Assembly (NCBI RefSeq): GCF_946479755.1
Contig: NZ_CAMLHC010000004.1
Location: 1 to 64,000 of the forward strand
DNA length: 64,000 bases
Direction of reading: 5' to 3'
DNA from: an uncultured Chitinophaga sp.
GTDB taxonomy: Bacteria; Bacteroidota; Bacteroidia; Chitinophagales; Chitinophagaceae
In this document: positions 57,397 to 64,000 of the stretch, one piece after another
Numbering within the stretch: position 1 is the stretch's first letter
Layout of the letters: each line of letters opens with the position of its first letter
The notes under the pieces: generated by a model
What the model was told of the DNA's origin: nothing
What the model saw: only the letters and a program-made list of their open reading frames with translations
Database searches by the model: none
Translations under genes and position numbers: made by a program

Positions 57397-58263
57397 TTAC
57401 ATCCGCCGGAGACACTTCACCAGGCTGTCACGCCAGTAGGGGATTTGTATGCCGAAGGTGTTTTTAATTTTTTCTTTATTGAGCACGCTGTAAGCGGGTC
57501 TGGCGGCGGCTGTTTTGTATTTGTCTGAAGTCACCGGCAGTACTTTGGTGGTGGCTGCGGTAAGCTCCTTGATCGTCACCGCGAAGTCGTACCAGCTGGT
57601 AACGCCTTCGTTGCTGTAGTGGTACACGCCGCCCAGTTCCTCCTGCGGATGATCCGCCTTGTATTGCAGGATGTCAAGCAGGGCGGTGGCGAGGTCGCCT
57701 GCATAGGTGGGGGTGCCCGCCTGGTCAAACACAACGCTCAGTTCCGCTTTTTCCCGCATCAGTTCCTGCATCCGTTTTACGAAATTGACACCGTGCTCGG
57801 AGTAGAGCCAGGAGGTACGTACCACGATCGTATCGGGGTTGTATCCGGTGGCAGCGGCTTCCCCGCGCAGTTTGGAGGCGCCGTAGATACTCTGCGGATC
57901 GGTATCGTCTGTTTCGGTGTAGGGAACGTTCTGCTTCCCGTTGAACACATAATCGGTGGAAATGTGTATCAGCTGGGTGTTGTGCCGGGCGCAGGTTTCT
58001 GCCAGCGCCAGCACCGCCTGGAAATTGAGCAGAAAAGCATTGTCTTCTTCAGATTCTGCTTTGTCCACTGCCGTATAGGCGGCACAGTTAATACAGGCGT
58101 CTGCCTGGTGGGCACTGAACCAGGCGTCTATCGAAGCTGTGTCGGTAATATCCAGTTCGCTGGCATCGGTAAAATGCAGCTGGAATTGTGGGTAGGCTTC
58201 GGCCGCTTTTTTCAGGGATTGTCCCAGTTGGCCGTGTCCGCCGGTAACGAGAATATTTTTCAT
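57397..58263 (-). CDS. rfbD: dTDP-4-dehydrorhamnose reductase
   Basis: Last step of dTDP-L-rhamnose synthesis, an NADPH-dependent short-chain dehydrogenase. 288 residues, with the Rossmann motif GGHGQLGQSL at 8-17, STDYVFNGKQ and the YxxxK motif YGASK. It is the last gene of the minus-strand nucleotide-sugar set, 15 bp after rfbC. Confidence 0.95.
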   Translation of the reverse strand: MKNILVTGGHGQLGQSLKKAAEAYPQFQLHFTDASELDITDTASIDAWFSAHQADACINCAAYTAVDKAESEEDNAFLLNFQAVLALAETCARHNTQLIHISTDYVFNGKQNVPYTETDDTDPQSIYGASKLRGEAAATGYNPDTIVVRTSWLYSEHGVNFVKRMQELMREKAELSVVFDQAGTPTYAGDLATALLDILQYKADHPQEELGGVYHYSNEGVTSWYDFAVTIKELTAATTKVLPVTSDKYKTAAARPAYSVLNKEKIKNTFGIQIPYWRDSLVKCLRRM

Positions 58264-58278
58264 GGCAAATAGCTGCTG

Positions 58279-58833
58279 TTAAAAGACAAAATTATGGGTA
58301 ACATCTGCCAGCCTGGGCAGCAGAAGGTCCTTTTCTGAGACCACGGCTTTGTCCAGCGCAATGCCCCAGTTGATATTCAACGCAGGGTCATTATAACTGA
58401 TGCCGCCTTCGCTGCCTTTGTGATAGAAGCTATCGCATTTATACATCACTTCCGCGGTGTCGCTGGTAACGGCATAGCCGTGGGCAAAACCTTTCGGCAC
58501 CAACAGTTGCAGCTTGTTGGCAGCGCTGAGCTCAATGACGTAGGATTGGCCGTAGGTGGGCGATCCTTTACGCAGGTCTACAACAGCGTCTATGATACTG
58601 CCCTCCAGCACCCTGATCAGTTTGGTCTGTGCATGAGGTTCCAGCTGGTAGTGCAATCCTCTCAATACCCCGTAAGAGGAGCGGGCCTGGTTGTCCTGTA
58701 TGAAATTATAATCCAGGCCGGCGGCATGAAAGGTATTGGCGTTGTAGCTCTCGAAAAAATATCCGCGGTGATCTCCGAAGACAGTCGGCTCATATATAAG
58801 TAACCCGGGGAAACCGGTTGCTGTAAAAGGCAT
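58279..58833 (-). CDS. rfbC: dTDP-4-dehydrorhamnose 3,5-epimerase
   Basis: Epimerises the 4-keto sugar at C3 and C5. 184 residues of cupin type; FGDHRGYFFESY, LRGLHYQ (catalytic histidine) and VPKGFAHGYAV are the family segments. It lies between rfbB (9 bp) and rfbD (15 bp). Confidence 0.96.
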   Translation of the reverse strand: MPFTATGFPGLLIYEPTVFGDHRGYFFESYNANTFHAAGLDYNFIQDNQARSSYGVLRGLHYQLEPHAQTKLIRVLEGSIIDAVVDLRKGSPTYGQSYVIELSAANKLQLLVPKGFAHGYAVTSDTAEVMYKCDSFYHKGSEGGISYNDPALNINWGIALDKAVVSEKDLLLPRLADVTHNFVF

Positions 58834-58842
58834 AACTGGTAA

Positions 58843-59898
58843 TTATCGCTTTTGGTACTGCTCCTGATAATATTTCTGGTAATTGCCGCTGGTGACATGT
58901 TGCAACCATTCCTCGTTGGCGAGGTACCAGTCTACTGTTTTTTCCAGGCCTTCCTCAAACTGGAGAGATGGTTCCCATCCCAGTTCTTTGTTCAGCTTGG
59001 TGGCATCAATGGCATAACGCAGGTCATGGCCGGCGCGGTCTTTTACGAAGGTGATCAGCTGGGCAGAGGTGCCTTCGGGGCGACCCAGCTTCTTGTCCAT
59101 GATACGGCATAACAGCTGTATCAGGTCAATGTTCTTCCATTCGTTGAAACCGCCGATGTTGTAGGTTTCGCCTGTCCTGCCCTTGTGGAAAATGGTATCG
59201 ATGGCGCGGGCATGGTCGTTTACATATAACCAGTCGCGCACATTCTCTCCTTTGCCATACACAGGCACCGGCTTGTTGTTTTTGATATTGTGGATGGCCA
59301 GCGGGATCAGTTTCTCCGGGAAATGATGGGACCCGTAGTTATTGGAACAGTTGGAGATAATGGCCGGCAGATGATACGTGTGATAGTAGGCCATCACAAA
59401 GTGATCGGAGCTGGCTTTGGAGGCTGAATACGGCGAACGCGGATCGTAGGCGGTGGTTTCATGGAAGAATCCTTCCTCGCCGAGTGAGCCGTATACCTCG
59501 TCGGTAGACACATGGTAAAACAGCTTGTTTTCCATGTTGTCTTTCCAATACTTGCGGGCGGTATTCAACAACACCGCTGTTCCCAGCACGTTGGTTTTGA
59601 TGAAGGCCAGCGGGTCCATAATGGAACGGTCCACATGGCTTTCTGCGGCGAGATGTATCACTCCATCAAACTGGTACTTTCCGAAAAGCTGATCGATGAA
59701 AGTTTCGTCTGTAATATCTCCCTTTTCAAAAATATAATTAGGGAGATCTTTCACATCCAGCAGGTTTTCAAGATTACCGGCATAGGTCAGCGCATCCAGG
59801 TTCACGATCTGGTAGTCAGGGTATTTGGTGACAAATAATCTGACCACGTGTGAACCGATAAAGCCTGCCCCGCCTGTAATAAGTAATTTCCGTTTCAT
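58843..59898 (-). CDS. rfbB: dTDP-glucose 4,6-dehydratase
   Basis: Makes dTDP-4-keto-6-deoxyglucose. 351 residues, extended SDR: GGAGFIGSHVV at the N-terminus, STDEVYG with the catalytic acidic residue, and YSASKASSDH with the Tyr-Lys pair. rfbA (glucose-1-phosphate thymidylyltransferase) is not next to it, so that step must be encoded elsewhere. It lies 21 bp after the UDP-glucuronate decarboxylase gene. Confidence 0.96.
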   Translation of the reverse strand: MKRKLLITGGAGFIGSHVVRLFVTKYPDYQIVNLDALTYAGNLENLLDVKDLPNYIFEKGDITDETFIDQLFGKYQFDGVIHLAAESHVDRSIMDPLAFIKTNVLGTAVLLNTARKYWKDNMENKLFYHVSTDEVYGSLGEEGFFHETTAYDPRSPYSASKASSDHFVMAYYHTYHLPAIISNCSNNYGSHHFPEKLIPLAIHNIKNNKPVPVYGKGENVRDWLYVNDHARAIDTIFHKGRTGETYNIGGFNEWKNIDLIQLLCRIMDKKLGRPEGTSAQLITFVKDRAGHDLRYAIDATKLNKELGWEPSLQFEEGLEKTVDWYLANEEWLQHVTSGNYQKYYQEQYQKR

Positions 59899-59919
59899 GG
59901 AACGACGAATGATTAGGTG

Positions 59920-60864
59920 CTATTTTAATAATGCCTGTTTGAAATATTCGAAGGTGATCTTTAATCCTTCCTGTCTGCCTACCTTCGGTTCCCAGCCCAG
60001 CAGGGTCCGGGCTTTGGTGATGTCCGGCTGCCGTTGTTTCGGATCGTCTTTCGGTAACGGATGATAGACGATCTTTTGTTTGGAGCCTGTCAGTGCAATG
60101 ATTTCTTCTGCAAACTGGTTGAGGGTGATCTCCTCCGGGTTGCCAATGTTTACCGGCAGATGATAATCGCTCAGCAGCAGGCGGTAAATACCTTCGACGA
60201 GATCGTCCACATAACAGAAGGAGCGGGTTTGTTTGCCGTCGCCAAACACCGTCAGGTCCTGTCCGCTCAGTGCCTGGCTCATAAAGGCCGGTAAAGCGCG
60301 GCCGTCGTTGAGGCGCATGCGGGGGCCGTAGGTGTTAAAGATACGGACGATCCTGGTTTCCACGCCATGGAAATTATGGTAGGCCATGGTAATAGATTCC
60401 AGGAATCTTTTGGCTTCGTCATATACGCCGCGCGGGCCTACAGGGTTTACATTACCCCAGTATTCCTCTGTTTGCGGATGCACATTGGGATCGCCATATA
60501 CTTCGGAAGTAGAGGCCACGAGAATGCGGGCTTTCTTTTCCTTGGCCAGCCCCAGCAGATTGTGCGTACCCAGCGATCCTACTTTCAGTGTCTGGATCGG
60601 CATTTTCAGGTAATCGATCGGACTGGCCGGCGAAGCGAAATTCAGGATATAATCCAGTTTACCCGGTATGTGGACAAACTTGGTAACGTCGTGATGATAG
60701 TATTCGAAGTCCTGCAGAGGGAACAGGTGTTCGATATTTTTGATGTTCCCGGTAAGGAGGTTGTCCATGGCAATCACATGAAAACCTTCCTTTATAAAGC
60801 GATCGCAGAGATGCGAGCCCAGGAAGCCGGCAGCGCCGGCTATGAGGATTCTCTTTTTTTCCAT
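59920..60864 (-). CDS. UDP-glucuronate decarboxylase (UDP-xylose synthase)
   Basis: Converts UDP-glucuronate to UDP-xylose with bound NAD+. 314 residues, SDR fold: [38 protein letters not shown] (Tyr-x-x-x-Lys) and [10 protein letters not shown], all typical of UXS. It directly follows ugd, which supplies its substrate, with 24 bp between. Confidence 0.94.
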   Translation of the reverse strand: MEKKRILIAGAAGFLGSHLCDRFIKEGFHVIAMDNLLTGNIKNIEHLFPLQDFEYYHHDVTKFVHIPGKLDYILNFASPASPIDYLKMPIQTLKVGSLGTHNLLGLAKEKKARILVASTSEVYGDPNVHPQTEEYWGNVNPVGPRGVYDEAKRFLESITMAYHNFHGVETRIVRIFNTYGPRMRLNDGRALPAFMSQALSGQDLTVFGDGKQTRSFCYVDDLVEGIYRLLLSDYHLPVNIGNPEEITLNQFAEEIIALTGSKQKIVYHPLPKDDPKQRQPDITKARTLLGWEPKVGRQEGLKITFEYFKQALLK

Positions 60865-60888
60865 TTATTAAAGGTATGTAATGATCGG

Positions 60889-62199
60889 TTAAGCAATGGC
60901 AGCACGACCCACGCTCTCATAATGGTATCCCATTTCTCTCATGCGTGCTACTTCGAAAAGATTACGGCCGTCGAAAATGGCTTTGTGCTTCAAGGCAGCG
61001 GAGATCTTATGGAAATCTGGTGTTCTGAACACGCTCCATTCTGTGGCGATGATCAGCGCATCCGCCTTGTCGAGGCAGGTATACTGATGCTCTGCGTAAG
61101 TTATTTTATCGCCTACGATCTGTTTAACATTCTCCATGGCTTCCGGGTCGAACACGGTAACAGTGGCGCCGGCGGCCAGCAGGGCATCAATGATGTATAA
61201 TGCCGGGGCCTCGCGGATGTCATCCGTGTTAGGCTTGAATGCCAGTCCCCATAAAGCAAAATGTTTGCCTTTCAGATCATCGTTAAAATAAGCTTTTATT
61301 TTAGGCAACAGAAACAGTTTCTGCTTTTCGTTCACATCCATCACGGCATTCAGTATACGGAAGTCATAGTTTACGTCTTCAGATGATTTTACCAGTGCCT
61401 GAACGTCTTTCGGGAAACAGCTGCCGCCGTAACCGATACCGGGAAACAGGAACCGTTTTCCGATACGGTCGTCACTACCGATGCCTCTGCGGACCATATC
61501 CACATCGGCGCCCAGCTTTTCACACAGCACGGCTATCTCATTCATGAATGAGATCTTCGTAGCCAGGAAAGAGTTGGCGGCGTATTTGGTCAGTTCAGCA
61601 GATTTTTCATCCATGTAGATGATCGGGTTGCCTTGTCTTACAAAAGGAGCATAGAGGTCTCCCATAACCTTGCGGGCCCTTTCGGAATTGGTGCCGATCA
61701 CTACACGATCGGGCTTCATGAAATCGTCTACCGCCACACCTTCACGCAGAAATTCCGGGTTGGACACCACGTCAAAAGGTGTTTTACAGTTTTGGGCGAT
61801 GGCCGCGGTTACTTTTTCAGCGGTACCCACAGGCACCGTGCTTTTATCTACGATTACCTTATAATCGGTCATCAGTTTACCCAGCTGTTCTGCTACTCTC
61901 AGTACAAAAGACAGGTCGGCAGCGCCATCCGCACCGGGAGGTGTCGGCAACGCCAGAAAGATAACTTCGGCGTCACGGATTCCCTCTTCCAGGCTGGTGG
62001 TAAAAAATAAACGTTCTTCCTTGAGGTTGCGTTCAAACAGTTTTTCCAATCCTGGCTCATAAATAGTGATCTGACCGGAAGAAAGCTTTGCTACTTTGTT
62101 GACATCGATATCTACGCAGGTAACATCATTGCCTGTTTCTGCGAAACAGGTACCGGTTACCAGTCCTACGTAACCAGTGCCTACTACTGTAATCTTCAT
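60889..62199 (-). CDS. ugd: UDP-glucose 6-dehydrogenase
   Basis: Oxidises UDP-glucose to UDP-glucuronate using 2 NAD+. 436 residues: Rossmann motif GTGYVGLVTG at 7-16, NPEFLREGVAV, and the catalytic cysteine C261 in GYGGSCFPKDV. The start codon overlaps the aminotransferase stop in ATGA. Confidence 0.96.
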   Translation of the reverse strand: MKITVVGTGYVGLVTGTCFAETGNDVTCVDIDVNKVAKLSSGQITIYEPGLEKLFERNLKEERLFFTTSLEEGIRDAEVIFLALPTPPGADGAADLSFVLRVAEQLGKLMTDYKVIVDKSTVPVGTAEKVTAAIAQNCKTPFDVVSNPEFLREGVAVDDFMKPDRVVIGTNSERARKVMGDLYAPFVRQGNPIIYMDEKSAELTKYAANSFLATKISFMNEIAVLCEKLGADVDMVRRGIGSDDRIGKRFLFPGIGYGGSCFPKDVQALVKSSEDVNYDFRILNAVMDVNEKQKLFLLPKIKAYFNDDLKGKHFALWGLAFKPNTDDIREAPALYIIDALLAAGATVTVFDPEAMENVKQIVGDKITYAEHQYTCLDKADALIIATEWSVFRTPDFHKISAALKHKAIFDGRNLFEVARMREMGYHYESVGRAAIA

Positions 62200-63335
62200 G
62201 CTGGGGAATTGTTTAGAAATGATTTGATAGAATGAATAATGTGATCTAACTGATCGTTGTCCATTTCAGTATGTATCGGCAAGGAAATCACCTTGGTGGT
62301 GAGGTTATCGGTTACGGGTAAGTCAAAGGCTGCGCCGCCAAAATGCTCGAACATCTTCTGGCGGTGAGCCGGCACAGGGTAATAAATCATGGCAGGCACC
62401 TGTTTTGTTGCCAGGTATTCCTGCAGTTTGTTTCTGTCTGCGCCATTCAGTTGGAGGGTATATTGATGGAACACATGATAGCTGTTGGGGGCACGATAAG
62501 GCGTGGTGATCTGCGGCATATCGGCAAAAGCGGCGTCGTAAGCGTCTGCCACGGCCCTGCGGGCATTGATATATTCATCCAGCAACGGCAGTTTGATACG
62601 CAGTACGGCTGCCTGTACGGAGTCGAGACGGGAATTGACCCCTACCACATCGTGGTAGTAGCGGGCGGACTGGCCATGGTTGGCCACCATCCTGATTTTG
62701 GCCGCCAGCGCGTCGTCGTTGGTGAACAGGGCGCCGCCGTCGCCATAACATCCCAGGTTTTTGGAAGGGAAGAAAGAGGTGCAGCCAATATGACCGATGG
62801 CGCCGGCTTTCTTTACGCTGCCATCTGCAAAAGTATAGTTGCCGCCGATGGCCTGTGCGTTGTCTTCGATCACATACAGGTTATGCTTGGCTGCTACCGC
62901 CATCAGGGGCTCCATGTCTGCCACATGACCATAAAGATGTACGGGAACGATCGCTTTTGTTTTAGGAGTGATGGCTTTTTCTACCGCCGCCACATCGAGA
63001 CAGTAAGTCTGCGGGTCTACGTCCACGAATACAGGCTTCAGCTGCAACAGGGCGATCACTTCGGCGGTGGCGATAAAAGTAAAGGAAGGGGTAATCACTT
63101 CGTCACCGGGCTGCAGGTCCAGTGCCATCATTGCTATTTGTAAGGCATCGGTGCCGTTGGCGCAGGGGATCACATGTTTGATGTCCAGATACTGCTGCAG
63201 CTCTTCCGCAAATTTCTGCACCGCTCCACCATTGATAAAAGCAGCAGATTCCAGCACGTCCTGGATGGCAGCATCCACTTGCGGTTTAATCTTCGTATAC
63301 TGGCGTTTCAAGTCAACCATCTGAATAGGCACCAT
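62196..63335 (-). CDS. DegT/DnrJ/EryC1/StrS-family sugar aminotransferase
   Basis: PLP-dependent aminotransferase acting on keto sugars of nucleotide-sugar pathways. 379 residues; ANGTDALQIAM holds the cofactor phosphate segment and K192 in SFFPSKNLGCYGDGG is the PLP lysine. It resembles the WbpE-type enzymes that make 3-amino sugars from UDP-sugar acids, but the exact substrate is not readable. It is first of the minus-strand set and translationally coupled to ugd. Confidence 0.92.
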   Translation of the reverse strand: MVPIQMVDLKRQYTKIKPQVDAAIQDVLESAAFINGGAVQKFAEELQQYLDIKHVIPCANGTDALQIAMMALDLQPGDEVITPSFTFIATAEVIALLQLKPVFVDVDPQTYCLDVAAVEKAITPKTKAIVPVHLYGHVADMEPLMAVAAKHNLYVIEDNAQAIGGNYTFADGSVKKAGAIGHIGCTSFFPSKNLGCYGDGGALFTNDDALAAKIRMVANHGQSARYYHDVVGVNSRLDSVQAAVLRIKLPLLDEYINARRAVADAYDAAFADMPQITTPYRAPNSYHVFHQYTLQLNGADRNKLQEYLATKQVPAMIYYPVPAHRQKMFEHFGGAAFDLPVTDNLTTKVISLPIHTEMDNDQLDHIIHSIKSFLNNSPA

Positions 63336-63401
63336 ATGCTATGTATATTTTTATTTTGTTTAAAGTGTGCAAATTTACAAATTTTGGGATTGGGTGGGGA
63401 T

Positions 63402-63409
63402 TATCTTTG
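63402..63409 (+). promoter_or_regulatory. Putative waaA promoter (-7 box TATCTTTG)
   Basis: TATCTTTG is a perfect match to the Bacteroidota -7 consensus TAnnTTTG, 36 bp upstream of the waaA ATG. TTTG-like sequence lies upstream, though the spacing is shorter than usual. Confidence 0.5.
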
Positions 63410-63445
63410 CAGGACGATTAAATTTCAGTAAAAGTACGCAGGCGA

Positions 63446-64000
63446 ATGTTAGCAAAGGCAATTTACAATACCGGTATCCGGCTTTACAGGGCAGGAGTAG
63501 GTCTGGCAGCCATGGGCGGCAAAAAGAAGGCATCTTTATGGCTGAATGGCCGTCAACACTGGCGTTCCCGGATGGAGCAGGCCGGTATCGGCCGGCACCC
63601 GCTGATTTGGGTGCATGCCGCCTCCCTGGGGGAGTTTGAACAGGGCAGGCCGGTGCTGGAGGAGCTCCGGCAGCAATATCCCGGCTATAAAATTTTGTTA
63701 ACTTTTTTTTCTCCCTCCGGCTATGAGGTGCGAAAAGACTACCCCGGCGCCGACTACGTCTGTTACCTTCCGCTGGACACCCGCCGTAATGCAGAGGATT
63801 TTATCAGCATTGCCCGCCCCGCCCTGGCTATCTTTATTAAATATGAGTTCTGGTACCACTTCCTCACGGAACTGTATACACGAAAAATACCGGTCCTGCT
63901 CGTGTCTGGTATCTTCCGGGAAGGCCAGCTCTTTTTTAAAGGCTATGGCGGCATATTCCGCCGCCTGTTGCAGCAGCTGACCCACATCTTCGTGCAAAAC
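63446..64000 (+). CDS. waaA: 3-deoxy-D-manno-octulosonic acid transferase (Kdo transferase), 5' part
   Basis: Runs off the right edge; 185 residues are visible. Transfers Kdo from CMP-Kdo to lipid A precursor at the inner membrane. The family signature IWVHAASLGEFEQGRPVLEE is clear, followed by LLTFFSPSGYEV, YLPLDTRRNAEDFI and ALAIFIKYEFWYHFLTEL, in the order of the GT30 N-terminal domain. The start is ATG 63446. It is divergent from the nucleotide-sugar operon, 110 bp apart, both serving envelope synthesis. Confidence 0.95.
   Translation, partial: MLAKAIYNTGIRLYRAGVGLAAMGGKKKASLWLNGRQHWRSRMEQAGIGRHPLIWVHAASLGEFEQGRPVLEELRQQYPGYKILLTFFSPSGYEVRKDYPGADYVCYLPLDTRRNAEDFISIARPALAIFIKYEFWYHFLTELYTRKIPVLLVSGIFREGQLFFKGYGGIFRRLLQQLTHIFVQN

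Overview
The window reads as chromosomal DNA of a Bacteroidota bacterium, most likely a Chitinophaga-like member of the Chitinophagaceae. Reasons: a type IX secretion (T9SS) C-terminal sorting domain, FecR anti-sigma and LytTR regulators, DUF5916 and GH20/GH29/GH95 enzymes with Bacteroidota-style signal peptides ending in AQ, TAnnTTTG promoter elements, and CGCAAAG-type intergenic repeats. No phage, transposase, CRISPR array, rRNA or tRNA was found.

Layout. 1-5.5 kb: end of PEP carboxylase, a gnd-zwf-pgl oxidative pentose phosphate operon, and an amidohydrolase. 5.5-14.2 kb: a solitary glutamate-synthase-like FMN protein, a GH20 hexosaminidase, a DUF5916 outer-membrane-type protein and a redoxin-fold protein without its cysteines. 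14.4-18.8 kb: two small stand-alone regulators, and an mprF-like aminoacyl-phosphatidylglycerol synthase coupled to a VirJ/AcvB-like hydrolase. 18.9-24.4 kb (minus strand): a three-gene surface-structure operon (two tail-fibre-like paralogues and a T9SS cargo protein), then tetR-uspA with matching palindromic operators.

24.4-26.5 kb: a 2-kb stretch without a convincing gene that carries a dense cluster of DnaA boxes (25261-25315, 25386-25407, 25743-25751). This is the strongest candidate for the chromosomal replication origin. The genes on either side run away from it: minus strand from 15.4 to 24.4 kb, and plus strand, in the main, from 26.5 to 44.4 kb.

26.5-44.1 kb: a large glycan-degradation cluster. 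It has three GH29 and one GH95 alpha-L-fucosidases, a GH2 enzyme, a GH36-like alpha-galactosidase, an alginate/glucuronan-lyase-like protein and one glycosidase-like protein I cannot assign to a family. No SusC/SusD pair is present. A LuxR-type regulator with a degenerate receiver sits inside it. The enzymes together would strip fucose, galactose and uronic acid from a branched glycan.

44.1-50.6 kb: a sigma-like/TM/TPR fusion beside an orphan FecR anti-sigma factor, then a uronate and glycerate catabolic set (MarR, UxuA, glycerate 2-kinase) and a small periplasmic helical protein. 50.7-57.3 kb: a pair of secreted amidohydrolase-like proteins in which only one of three hydrolase domains keeps its metal ligands, then tyrS and a DUF3108-like protein. 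57.4-64 kb: nucleotide-sugar genes for dTDP-L-rhamnose (rfbDCB, no rfbA here), UDP-glucuronate and UDP-xylose (ugd, UXS), a DegT aminotransferase, and on the other strand the start of waaA (Kdo transferase). These serve cell-surface polysaccharide or LPS synthesis.
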